DNA of 64,000 nucleotides from positions 124,001 through 188,000 of the forward strand of contig DASYYY010000031.1 in NCBI GenBank assembly GCA_035933635.1, read 5' to 3'. This stretch comes from JAKIVR01 sp035933635 (lineage in GTDB: Archaea > Thermoplasmatota > Thermoplasmata > Lutacidiplasmatales > UBA184). The position numbers and the translations under genes were made by a program. This document shows positions 40,495 through 48,274 of this stretch, piece by piece; positions within the stretch are counted from its first letter, which is position 1, and each line of letters opens with the position of its first letter. The notes below the pieces were generated by a model, which had not been told where the DNA came from, ran no database searches, and saw only the letters and a list, made by a program, of their open reading frames with translations.

Positions 40495-41528
40495 AGGTCG
40501 CGGTCCTCGATTCCGGTCGCATCGTCCTCCGGGACGGACCGCCGCCCGAGCCCGTACCGGGGAGCGTTGTGGTCGCGCTGGCGGCCTGCGGCGTGTGCGG
40601 CACCGACGTCGAGAAGCTCCGGGGGAACTACCGCACGGCGGGCATCCTCGGCCACGAGGCGGTCGGCTCGGTCGTCGCCGTCGGCGACGGGGTCGATGGC
40701 CGCGCCGTCGGCGATCGCGTGTTCGTCCACCACCACGTGCCCTGCTACACGTGCACGGTCTGCCGGCGGGGCGACCTGACGCTCTGTCCGGACTACTCCA
40801 AGACCAACCTGGATCCCGGAGGCTTCGCTGAGCGATTCCGCGCCTCGCCCGAGCATGTGAGCAAGGGAGCGGTCCTTGGCCTCGCTCCCAACGTGAGCTG
40901 GGAGGTCGGGGCGCTCCTCGAACCGGCCGCCTGTGCCCTCACGGCGATCCGGCTGCTCGGCGGTTGCGCGGGCCGGTCCGTGTTCCTCGTCGGGCTCGGC
41001 CCGGTGGGGTTGCTCTATGCCCGGGTGGCCCGGGCGTTGGGCGCGAACTGGGTCGGTGGCGCCGAGCTCTCGGAAAAGCGACGGACGGCGGCCGAGCGCG
41101 GCGGCATCGACACCGCCCTCGACCCCAGCGCCCCGGAGGAAGTCCACCGCGCCGTCCGTGCGAACACCGGTGGGGTCGGGGTCGATCTGGCCGTGGTCGC
41201 GACGGGTTCGCCCAAGGCGCTCGACCTCGCCGCCGAGCTCCCCCGGCGGGGTGGCACCCTCAATCTGTTCGGGCTCCCAGACGTCGGAAGCCACCTGGGA
41301 CTCGACCTGCAGCGCCTGTACCTTCAGGGCTATCGGGTGGTGCCGACCTACGCGACGACCGAGCGCGATTTGGCCGAATTGCACGCCCTCGTCGCCGGCG
41401 GACGACTTTCGCTCGACGGCCTCGTCAGCCACCGGCTGCCGCTGACGGAGACCGCGGAGGCGTTCCGCCTGGCCGGCGCCCCCCACGAGGCGCTCAAGGT
41501 CGTGGTGACCGGACCGGCGTTTTCGTGA
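40491..41528 (+). CDS. Zinc-dependent medium-chain alcohol/polyol dehydrogenase
   Basis: 345 residues with the MDR architecture. The catalytic zinc site is ACGVCGTDVEKL (Cys about 34) with GHEAVGSVVAVG (His-Glu about 54). The structural zinc lobe is CYTCTVCRRGDLTLC (four Cys, about 84-98). Dinucleotide motif VGLGPVGLLYA near 167-177. It oxidises an alcohol or polyol with NAD(P). It is translated together with the aminotransferase upstream, so the substrate may be an amino-alcohol or an aldehyde/alcohol of the same pathway. Confidence 0.9.
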   Translation: MKVAVLDSGRIVLRDGPPPEPVPGSVVVALAACGVCGTDVEKLRGNYRTAGILGHEAVGSVVAVGDGVDGRAVGDRVFVHHHVPCYTCTVCRRGDLTLCPDYSKTNLDPGGFAERFRASPEHVSKGAVLGLAPNVSWEVGALLEPAACALTAIRLLGGCAGRSVFLVGLGPVGLLYARVARALGANWVGGAELSEKRRTAAERGGIDTALDPSAPEEVHRAVRANTGGVGVDLAVVATGSPKALDLAAELPRRGGTLNLFGLPDVGSHLGLDLQRLYLQGYRVVPTYATTERDLAELHALVAGGRLSLDGLVSHRLPLTETAEAFRLAGAPHEALKVVVTGPAFS

Positions 41529-41556
41529 CCGGGGACGCGCGGTCCCCGCAGTCGCC

Positions 41557-42531
41557 CTAGCTCTTGGCGTCCGCGCCGAGCACCTGATCGACGATACGGG
41601 CTGCGGCGGGGACCGAGACACCGGGGCCGATCACGCTGCCGGCCACCGAGGCGTCGTCGCCGACCTGCACGCCCTCCATCAGGATCGAGTTCTCGACGAG
41701 GGCCCCCTTGGAGACGTGGACCCGCGCGCCGAGGTGGACGTAGGGTCCGAACGAGGCCCCGTGGGCTTCCACGCCCGCATCCGCGAAGACCGGACCTTTC
41801 CCCAGCGCGCCCTTCGGAAGTGCGCCCGGGCCGCCGCGACCCGCATCGAACAGCAACCGCTGGGCGCGGAGGAGCCGGGCGGGAGTCCCCGCATCCTCCC
41901 AGAAGCCGGACATCCGAAAGCCGTAGACGCCCTCGGCGAGCAGGCCGGGGACGATCTCCTGCTCCCAACTCACCTGTCGGCCCGCGGGGATGCGGTCGAG
42001 GACCGAGCCCCGCCAGACCGAGAGCCCGGCGTTGATCCAGTGCGATGGCGCGACCTCGGGAGCCGGTTTCTCGACGAACCGTTCGATCCGGTCCTCCGCC
42101 CCGAGCGCCGCCACGCCGTAGGGTCGGGTATCGGCGACCTCGGCGAGCGTCATGATCCCGACCCCGCCCCGGAGTCGGTGGAGGGCGAGCACCTCCTCGA
42201 CGGGCACCTGGGCGACCACGTCGGAGTTCATCAGGATGAACGGGTCGGACATCCCTTCGGCGACGTTCTTCATCCCGCCGCCGGTCCCCAGCGGCTCGGC
42301 CTCCGGGACACAGCGCGTCGGCCATCTCAGGGGGTGGGCCTGGAGGAACGCTTCGAGGACGTCGGCCTTGTAGCCGCTCGCCAGCACGACCTCCTCGACG
42401 TCCTTCGGGAGCAGGTCGAGGACATGGTAGAGCATCGGCTTGCCGGCGAGCGGAATGAGCTGTTTCGGGATCGCGTAGGTGATCGGCCGAAGCCGCGTGC
42501 CGAACCCGCCGACGAGTACCAACGCTTTCAT
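41557..42531 (-). CDS. Sugar-phosphate nucleotidyltransferase with left-handed helix
   Basis: 324 residues. The N-terminal Rossmann-like domain starts KALVLVGGFGTRLRPITYAIPKQLIPLAGKPM, the signature of mannose-1-phosphate guanylyltransferase and glucose-1-phosphate thymidylyltransferase; FILMNSDVV is the metal-binding strand and RIERFVEKP the sugar-contacting loop. The C-terminal ~100 residues have hexapeptide-like repeats (AHGASFGPYVHLGARVHVSKGALVENSILM), giving a left-handed beta-helix as in archaeal GMPP. Makes a nucleotide sugar for glycans or lipids. A TATA box at 42560-42567 precedes the ATG by about 30 bases. Confidence 0.88.
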   Translation of the reverse strand: MKALVLVGGFGTRLRPITYAIPKQLIPLAGKPMLYHVLDLLPKDVEEVVLASGYKADVLEAFLQAHPLRWPTRCVPEAEPLGTGGGMKNVAEGMSDPFILMNSDVVAQVPVEEVLALHRLRGGVGIMTLAEVADTRPYGVAALGAEDRIERFVEKPAPEVAPSHWINAGLSVWRGSVLDRIPAGRQVSWEQEIVPGLLAEGVYGFRMSGFWEDAGTPARLLRAQRLLFDAGRGGPGALPKGALGKGPVFADAGVEAHGASFGPYVHLGARVHVSKGALVENSILMEGVQVGDDASVAGSVIGPGVSVPAAARIVDQVLGADAKS

Positions 42532-42663
42532 CGAACGCCCCGCCGATTCGGGGCCGGTCGATAAGAGTTCGCGCGCCGCCCATCGGATACTCCGACCGGT
42601 AACGTCGTATCGACGGGAACGCTCAAGAGACCGCCCGGGCAGTCGCCGTCCGGGGCGACCTCG

Positions 42664-43557
42664 ATGGGGACGTTCGGTGACTCGATGAAGATCACCCGGA
42701 CCTCGTTCCGGATGATCCGTGAGGATCATGCACTGCTGTGGCTTCCACTGATCTCCGGGCTGTGCCTGCTCGCCGTCCTGGGGCTCGTCTTCGGTCCGCT
42801 CCTCGCGGTGCTCCTGTGGTCCCCGGGCTCGTGGAGCTTCCTGTTCGGCAGCACCGCCGGCGAGGTCCTCGTGGCCGCGGTGCTCGTCGCGCTCTACTTC
42901 GTGCTCGTGTTCGTCGGGACGTTCTTTACTGCCGGGCTCGTCGGCGCGGCGATGATGAAGCTCGACGGCGGGGCGCCGACCGTCGGCGACGGGATCCGAT
43001 TCGCCCGCCAGAAGCTCCGTCGTATCCTGGTCTGGAGCCTGATCGCCGCGTCGGTCGGTCTCCTGATCCAGATCATCAGCTCCCGCATCCAAGGGTTGGG
43101 CGGGATCGTCCTCCGGATCGCCGCCGGGGCGACCTGGGGGATCGCGACCTACTTCATCGTCCCGGTCCTCGTCTTCGAGGACCTGCCGACCTGGGGCTCG
43201 CTCAAGCGCTCGGCGGGGCTCTTCCTGCAGACGTTCGGCCGGACGTTCGTGTCCAACATCGTTCTGGCGCTCATCGCCGTCGGGATCGGCATCGCAGGTT
43301 TCGTGGCCCTCGTCCTGGGGATCGTGCTCGCGGCCCAAGGCAGCCTCGTGGTCGGGCTCGTCCTCGTCTCGCTCGGGATCGCGATCTTCGTCACCGACGC
43401 GGTGCTCACCACCGCGGTCAGCGGGGTGATGCGGGCGGCGCTCTACCGCTACGCGACCACCGGGCGTATCGACCCGGGGCTCCTGCCTCCGCAGTTTGCG
43501 GGGAGGGCCGCGCCCCCTCCGCCCCCTGCGGGGACCACGCCGTTGCCGTCGTACTGA
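42664..43557 (+). CDS. DUF6159-like multi-span membrane protein
   Basis: The 297-residue protein has about six to seven hydrophobic segments (near 28-50, 62-88, 115-140, 150-165, 195-225 and 230-255). The N-terminal SMKITRTSFRMIREDHALLWLPLISG and the segment GSLKRSAGLFLQTFGRTFVSNIVLAL are landmarks of DUF6159 proteins, whose function is unknown. The tail is Pro-rich and ends TPLPSY. It is divergent from the sugar nucleotidyltransferase and followed by a strong hairpin. Confidence 0.75.
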   Translation: MGTFGDSMKITRTSFRMIREDHALLWLPLISGLCLLAVLGLVFGPLLAVLLWSPGSWSFLFGSTAGEVLVAAVLVALYFVLVFVGTFFTAGLVGAAMMKLDGGAPTVGDGIRFARQKLRRILVWSLIAASVGLLIQIISSRIQGLGGIVLRIAAGATWGIATYFIVPVLVFEDLPTWGSLKRSAGLFLQTFGRTFVSNIVLALIAVGIGIAGFVALVLGIVLAAQGSLVVGLVLVSLGIAIFVTDAVLTTAVSGVMRAALYRYATTGRIDPGLLPPQFAGRAAPPPPPAGTTPLPSY

Positions 43558-43561
43558 TGTA

Positions 43562-43597
43562 GGGGATCCCGCGCGCGCGGCCGCCGCGCGCGTCCCC
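43562..43597 (+). terminator. Strong GC hairpin after the DUF6159 gene
   Basis: Five bases after the stop codon, GGGGA (43562-43566) pairs with TCCCC (43593-43597), and inside it a 9-bp all-GC stem (43572-43580 with 43584-43592) closes a CCG loop. No T-tract follows, so this is not a classic archaeal T-rich terminator; it may stabilise the 3' end of the message. Confidence 0.45.
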
Positions 43598-43964
43598 CGC
43601 GCTCCAGGTCTCCGTATGCCGCGGGAGCCACGGCTACCTCGAAGCCTGGTCCGGGCCCACGACCGATGCTCGCTCCATCCGGGGCTGGGCGGGGCGCGGT
43701 GGGCTCCGGCCCTGCCCGCCGGGCGGCGCATCGATGACCGAGAGCGCCCGGCGATGTACTTCGCGGGCGGAGAGGCGGTCGGTGGCGATCACTGCTTCAC
43801 CCCGCACCGGCGTGGGATGCCAGCCCTTGGGGCTGGCCCGGATGTAGGCCGGGCGTACACGGGTCTTACGGCGCACCGCCGTCTCAGGGTCGGCCGTCAG
43901 TCGGGCGCGTTGCCCAGGAGTACAGGGCGGGCAGGAAGGGGGGCCCAGCGGGGCGGACCGGCCC
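43598..43964. other. Region without a convincing gene
   Basis: About 370 bases separate the hairpin from the acetyltransferase remnant. The only candidate is a minus-strand frame from a GTG at 43876 to 43634 (80 residues, VRRKTRVRPAYIRASPKGWH and onward), which is Arg/Pro-rich and ends in low-complexity sequence. It was also checked for RNase P and SRP RNA core motifs; none was found. It may be a small real gene or the decayed remains of one. Confidence 0.35.
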
Positions 43965-44479
43965 CTATCCGACGTCGCGTTCCCACAAGATCGAACACCG
44001 CGACTCGCCCGGGATATGCCCTCGGGTTCGACCCGCCTCCCGGAACCCGATGCGGCGGTAGTACGCGACGAGGGAGGCGTTCGTCTCCAAGCAGTCCAGT
44101 CGGAGTTTGGCTCGGCCCCACTCGTGCACGCGCGCCGCCGCCCATTGGAAAATCTCGGCGCCGAGACCAAAGCCGGCGAACCGACGCCCTACCGCGAGGC
44201 GGTGCACGTAGCCGGCGATCGGCGGTTGCGGACCCCAGACCCGGGGGTCCTCGGCGGAGAGCGTGAGCGTAGCGACCACCGCTACGTCGTTTCGACCACC
44301 ACGATCTCGCCGCGTTCGATCTGGGGGCGGACCCATTCGACCGGGAACGGAACGGGCCACCAGTCCTCCACACCACGCGCACGGGCCCACTCGGCTGCCT
44401 CGGTCAGCAGCGCCCGAACCGCCTCCAGGTCTTCCGTCGTGGCGACGCGGAAGTTCAGTCGATGGGAGGCCGCGGCCAT
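43965..44479 (-). pseudogene. GNAT acetyltransferase broken by a one-base frameshift
   Basis: The first part begins at ATG 44479 (SHRLNFRVATTEDLEAVRAL, a GNAT start) and stops at 44282 after GEIVVVETT. The rest continues in another frame: VAVVATLTLSAEDPRVWGPQPP, then HRLAVGRRFAGFGLGAEIFQWA (acetyl-CoA loop) and AYYRRIGFREAG, ending at 43965. Adding one base near 44290 would read EIVVVRNDVAVVATL and restore a ~170-residue protein of normal GNAT length. It may be a genuine pseudogene, a programmed shift or a sequence error. The motifs are otherwise intact, so the break is recent or artificial. Confidence 0.75.
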
Positions 44480-44632
44480 TTCCGATTCCCCCGGACCGGG
44501 GGTGGGACGCACGGTGGCCTTTGATGAATCCCGCCTCGCCGCGACGTGGGGTGAGGATCGCGGCGGGGGCCGATCCCGCCGGTAACGGCCCGAACGGTCG
44601 TACTGGACAGCGGGAACGGAGAAGGAGCCCCG

Positions 44633-45760
44633 TTACCCGATGACGTCGACGGGGGCCGGGGAGCCCCCGACCAACGTCTTGGTCCCGTGCGACTCGGCCA
44701 AGGGGTGGTCTCCGAGGAGTTCTTCCAACGGACGTTCGCCCACGCCCCGGGAGCGTTCGAACTCCCGAATCAAGGACGCCATGACCCGGGCAGATTCGCC
44801 CGGCCATCCGCCGGCCGCGGTCTCGGCGGACAGGACCAATCCGTCGGCGCCGTCGAGAAGGGTGTTCATCGCGTCGTTGACCTCGGCCCGGGTCGGGACG
44901 CGGTGCGTGACCATCGACTCGAGGAAGTTGGTCGCCACATGCACCGGCACTCCAGAGGCGTTCGCTCGACGGATGATCTCCTTCTGGAGCATCGGGACCC
45001 CCTCCATGCGGACCTCCCTCGAGAGGTCCCCGCGATCGATCAGGATCTTGTCCGCCTCCTGCAAGATCGCGTCGAGGTTGCGTACGCCCTCCCGGCTCTC
45101 GATCTTGGCCACGATGGTCGCGTCGTCGCCGGTGATGCTGCGGAGTTCCCGGACCGACGAGGCGTCCTCGCAGAACGACAGCGCGAATTCCCGTACCCCG
45201 CCCTCGGCCGCGATCCGGGCCGCGACACGGTCCTTCTCGGAGAACGTCGGGAGCGTCGGGGAGGGGAGGGCGGTGACGGCCTTCCGCGTTCCGATCTCCC
45301 CGCCGACCAGCACCGTCGCCTCCGCGCCGACATCGGACAGCGCGTCGACCCGCAGGACGGCCGCATCGAAGTCGATACTGACACGGGCGCCCGGGACCAA
45401 CTGCTCGATCGCGTTACCGGGGATGATAGGGATGAGGTAGGCATCGCCCCAGAACGCGGCCGACACGAGCCGGACGATGTCACCCTCGAGGACCGCAACG
45501 CCCTCGGTCATCTGGCCCGTACGCATCCGGGCGCCCTCGGTGTCGATCGAGATCGGGACCTTCGAGTGCGCCCGGACGTACCGGAGGATCGGTCCCAGCT
45601 TCTCGACGTCCGTATGGGACATGTTGATCCGGAACAGCGCGGCCCCTGCGGACTCCAACTCGGCCAGAACGCGCTCGTTCAGCGAGCTGGGGCCGAGCGT
45701 GCAGGCGAACGCCTTCGGAAGGAGCGCTCCCGATCCCTGCAACGGCGGCTCCAGCGCCAC
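44633..45760 (-). CDS. Pyruvate-kinase-like protein lacking the C-terminal domain
   Basis: 375 residues from GTG 45760, against ~470 for usual pyruvate kinases. Domain A motifs are present: ACTLGPSS, FRINMSHTD (Arg and Asn of the ATP/metal site), ISIDTEGARMRTG, VAKIESREGVRNLDAIL (catalytic Lys and metal-ligand Glu), ILIDRGDL (metal-ligand Asp) and HVATNFLESM. The B domain lies between about 80 and 165. The C-terminal allosteric domain is missing: the protein ends soon after SAETAAGGWPGESARVM. The family signature TKGPE and ATQML are changed to TEGAR and ATNFL. It may still convert phosphoenolpyruvate to pyruvate or use another enolpyruvyl substrate. Confidence 0.8.
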   Translation of the reverse strand: MALEPPLQGSGALLPKAFACTLGPSSLNERVLAELESAGAALFRINMSHTDVEKLGPILRYVRAHSKVPISIDTEGARMRTGQMTEGVAVLEGDIVRLVSAAFWGDAYLIPIIPGNAIEQLVPGARVSIDFDAAVLRVDALSDVGAEATVLVGGEIGTRKAVTALPSPTLPTFSEKDRVAARIAAEGGVREFALSFCEDASSVRELRSITGDDATIVAKIESREGVRNLDAILQEADKILIDRGDLSREVRMEGVPMLQKEIIRRANASGVPVHVATNFLESMVTHRVPTRAEVNDAMNTLLDGADGLVLSAETAAGGWPGESARVMASLIREFERSRGVGERPLEELLGDHPLAESHGTKTLVGGSPAPVDVIG

Positions 45761-45884
45761 GTCAGAAAAAACAAGTGGCCGAGCTACTTGAACGAACCCT
45801 TACCCATCGCATTGGTCCGACGGGCACGGGGTGGACCTTACGGGTAGGGCGGTCGCCCAGTAACGCGCGTGCGAACCCACTCAG

Positions 45885-47350
45885 TTCCTAACAGCCTATC
45901 CGGAAACCCTTCCCGGTGCGGGTGGGGTCTCCGGTTTCGCGTCGTCTCCCTTCATCGGCTCGGCGATGAGGCCCCGGAGAGTCTCCTCTCCGGGACGCCA
46001 CCCCGCCGCCTCCAGGAGCGCGTTGCGCGCGCTCGGGGGGACTGTGGCTCCCCGTAGGACGGAGCGTCCTCGGGACAGTACGGCGATCGCCGCCGCCACA
46101 TCCCGATGCCAGCTCCCTCCACATCCTTCGCAGACGATCCGGCGGGACATCCTCCGGGAGCCGCGGCCTCCGCCGCTTCCCTCCGTCCCTTCCTCCCGCG
46201 GGAGAGCCGGATGCCCTCCGCACCGGGGACACTCCTGCGAAGTCCCCTCGGGATTCACCCGGACCATCCTCGTGGTCAGCTTGTAACCCAGCATCGTCAG
46301 GAATCGGTCGTGGGTCCACCGCGACAGACACCGCCGAGCGGCTGGGCTTCGCCGCTCCCGGTTGAGGACCCCGCTCGTCAGACCCGTCAACTCCTCCACG
46401 GCGACGGCCCGGTCGCCGACGGCTCGAACTAGCGCGCCCGTGGCGAGGTGGAGCTGGGCGTCGGTCCGACGGCGTTCCCTTCGTCCGTAGCGTCGGAGGA
46501 CGACGCGCTGGTGACGATGGTCCTTCGAGATCGTGCGGGCGATGGACTGGCGCTTGCGGTCCATCCGCTCTTGGATCCGAAGGATGGGCGCGAGATCTAC
46601 GGCCCCTGCCGTTCCGTCGGAGGCGGCGTAGACGGCGGTCCGGAAGTTGAGGTCAATCCCCACGGTCTCCGGGACGTCGCGGATCATATGGGGGACCCGG
46701 AAGTGGAACAAGAGTTGGTGGGGGGTGAGAGAGAGCCCGAAGACCCAGCCCGAAGCGACGCCATACTTGGTGAAGAGCGGATTCCGAACCTCAGTGAGGT
46801 CGATGTCGAGATGCCGATCGCGGTGGATAGTGATCCGCAAGTGACCGTCGCGGAGGACGAACAAGTTGTGATGGAGGCTTGCCTTCAGCTGGCGACGATG
46901 GGGAAGGGCGTTTCGCATCCGCTCGAATCGCTCGGGGTCCTCGCGTCGCGCCCGTCGCAGCGAGCGGTCCCAGGCGTTGAGGACCGCGATGGTCTCGTTG
47001 GCCGCGGTGATCGACCAGCCGGAGGCGAGGTGGGGGTACAGTGCCCGCAAGGCCGGGTAAGAACGCTTCGTGGCGTCGAACCGAGACTCGTCCGTATGGG
47101 AGCGCCAGTCGGGGAGGAGGCAATTGATCGCCGCGCGAGTGTCGAGCAGCGCGCGGAAGAGGGCGGGCTCGGCACAATGAGGGAGGGCGACGGTGCGGAT
47201 CGCATACCCGCGCTCCACGAAGCAGGTCCGGGGCGAGCCAGGTCGTGAGGATTCACGTTCCGATGAACGGTGAAAAATGAAAGGGAAGGAACGCCCGAGT
47301 GAGTCACGGGCGAACCTCAGTCGAGGTTTTCGGACAGGCTCTAAGCAGTT
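45885..47350 (-). mobile_element. IS605/IS1341-type element with imperfect inverted ends
   Basis: A single transposase-like gene lies between two related sequences in opposite orientation: 47325-47347 (GGTTTtCGGAcAGGCTcTaA) and the complement of 45886-45908 (GGTTTcCGGAtAGGCTgTtA), about 18 of 23 bases alike. The right copy overlaps the end of the tnpB frame. No tnpA gene is present, so the element would depend on one elsewhere. Ends given are those of the repeats; true ends may differ. The 317 bases between the TnpB start and the antitoxin start hold the left repeat and the A-rich promoter region at 47269-47285, nothing else seen. Confidence 0.55.
45896..47218 (-). CDS. tnpB: TnpB (IS200/IS605 OrfB) RNA-guided nuclease/transposase-accessory protein
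   Basis: GTG 47218 gives 440 residues, within the TnpB range. The RuvC-like acidic triad is intact: VGIDLNFRT (Asp about 187), VEELTGL (Glu about 274), HRDVAAAIA (Asp about 372). The zinc ribbon is CPRCGGHP (about 332) and CEGCGGSWH (about 366). TnpB proteins use an RNA copied from the right end of the element (omegaRNA) to cleave DNA. The right end overlaps the stop codon, so the omegaRNA would cover the last ~100-150 bases of the gene. An A/T-rich promoter-like stretch is near 47269-47285. Confidence 0.88.
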   Translation of the reverse strand: MERGYAIRTVALPHCAEPALFRALLDTRAAINCLLPDWRSHTDESRFDATKRSYPALRALYPHLASGWSITAANETIAVLNAWDRSLRRARREDPERFERMRNALPHRRQLKASLHHNLFVLRDGHLRITIHRDRHLDIDLTEVRNPLFTKYGVASGWVFGLSLTPHQLLFHFRVPHMIRDVPETVGIDLNFRTAVYAASDGTAGAVDLAPILRIQERMDRKRQSIARTISKDHRHQRVVLRRYGRRERRRTDAQLHLATGALVRAVGDRAVAVEELTGLTSGVLNRERRSPAARRCLSRWTHDRFLTMLGYKLTTRMVRVNPEGTSQECPRCGGHPALPREEGTEGSGGGRGSRRMSRRIVCEGCGGSWHRDVAAAIAVLSRGRSVLRGATVPPSARNALLEAAGWRPGEETLRGLIAEPMKGDDAKPETPPAPGRVSG

Positions 47351-47536
47351 CGTAACGGTCGAAGATCCCGCGCTGCGGGGGGCCAGGAGCAGGCCGAGGG
47401 AGGGCAAGCCCACGATGTTGGATTCCTAGACGCGCCGGATGCGGTACGTGAGTGAGCCAATCCGGCCGTTCCCCGTACGCGTAGTCCGCACGCCCGGACG
47501 AAGGAGTTCTCCGCAATGGCGCCACTATTGTCCCGG

Positions 47537-47767
47537 ATGGCTACAGCGGACCCCCCCACGACAATCACCATCCGTTCGAGCACCCGCTTCCTACTGGAAT
47601 CGATGAAGAGCCCGGGGGAGACCTACGACGACCTTCTCCAGCAGCTTGCCGAAGAGTACTATCCCCCGGAGATCCTCTCCGAACTTCGGCGGCGCGTCGC
47701 CGGGATCCGCAGCGGCCGGAGGAAGACCGTCCCCGCCGACGAGGCGTACCCGAGGCTCGGCGTTTGA
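47537..47767 (+). CDS. Antitoxin of RelBE/ParDE-type pair (AbrB/RHH-like, DUF7557-style)
   Basis: From ATG 47537 the protein has 76 residues: a first strand TTITIRSSTRFLLESMKSPGETYDDLLQQLAEEY, typical of archaeal RHH-like antitoxins, then a helical and basic tail (SELRRRVAGIRSGRRKTVP) expected to wrap around the toxin. It would bind its own promoter and neutralise the toxin. Its TGA overlaps the TTG start of the next gene, as usual for these pairs. An upstream ATG at 47516 is in frame. Confidence 0.72.
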   Translation: MATADPPTTITIRSSTRFLLESMKSPGETYDDLLQQLAEEYYPPEILSELRRRVAGIRSGRRKTVPADEAYPRLGV

Positions 47768-48063
47768 TTCCCTATTCGGTCGAGTTCGACCCCCAGGCGT
47801 TGGACGAGGCCTCCCGCATTCCACCACGGCCCCGCCGCCGATTGAAGGAGGATCTGGAGTACCTCCGCGCCGGCCCGTTCCGGTCTCACCCCGGGGTGCG
47901 TGTCAAGGAGATTCGACACCTGAGAGGCGTCTGGAGATTCCACCTCGGACGCGGACCGCGAGTGTTCTACATGACCCTGGAGGACCGTCCGACCGTGGTG
48001 AAGGTCGACGTGAGCGCCGGGGTCTCCAAGCGCACGCTCGCCGAGTTGAAGCGTCGCCTCTAG
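47764..48063 (+). CDS. RelE/ParE-superfamily toxin
   Basis: A 99-residue basic protein starting with TTG in a 4-base overlap with the antitoxin. It reads YSVEFDPQALDEASRIPPRPRRRLKEDLEYL (two N-terminal helices), FRSHPGVRVKEIRHLRGVWRFHLGRGPRVFYMTLED (the beta-sheet with Arg residues) and ends KVDVSAGVSKRTLAELKRRL. The R-h-x-h pattern of strands and the length match archaeal RelE-like mRNA interferases, which cut mRNA at the ribosome. The usual final strand with His/Tyr is not obvious, so catalytic strength is uncertain. The pair lies directly beside the TnpB element. Confidence 0.8.
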   Translation: MIPYSVEFDPQALDEASRIPPRPRRRLKEDLEYLRAGPFRSHPGVRVKEIRHLRGVWRFHLGRGPRVFYMTLEDRPTVVKVDVSAGVSKRTLAELKRRL

Positions 48064-48159
48064 TGACGCGGAGTCCACTCGGGTGGACCATCCAGCTCCT
48101 CACTCTCGGCACACCCTCGGGCGAGCCTGGAGTTTCGGGGGAAATCGGCGTGCAACACC

Positions 48160-48232
48160 AGCCGAGGGAGGGAATCGAACCCCCAGGAAACGGATCTGCA
48201 GTCCGTCGCATTAACCATTCTGCCACCTCGGC
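48160..48232 (-). tRNA. trnC: tRNA-Cys (anticodon GCA)
   Basis: The minus strand folds as a complete cloverleaf: acceptor GCCGAGG with CCTCGGC and discriminator T (typical for Cys), D arm with GCAGAATGGTTAATGC, anticodon stem ACGGA/TCCGT around CTGCAGA with anticodon GCA, and T arm GGGGG-TTCGATT-CCCTC. There is no intron and no encoded CCA. A TATA-like box, GGTTTTACGC (48255-48264), lies about 28 bases upstream of the 5' end. Confidence 0.95.
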
Positions 48233-48254
48233 GCGTCGACGGGCAGTGCGACCT

Positions 48255-48264
48255 GCGTAAAACC
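48255..48264 (-). promoter_or_regulatory. TATA box of tRNA-Cys
   Basis: Minus strand GGTTTTACGC, centred about 28 bases before the mature 5' end of the tRNA, matching archaeal tRNA promoters. Confidence 0.6.
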
Positions 48265-48274
48265 CCTCGCGGGC

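Noticed and set aside
41557..43731. Very long N-terminal extension of the sugar nucleotidyltransferase frame
   Set aside because: Upstream of KALVLVGGFGTRLRP the frame is antisense to the DUF6159 gene; the ATG at 42531 lies at the correct distance from a TATA box.
43598..43964. Possible RNase P or SRP RNA in the gene-poor stretch
   Set aside because: None of the conserved core sequences of either RNA could be found on either strand, and the only strong stem is the hairpin next to the preceding gene.
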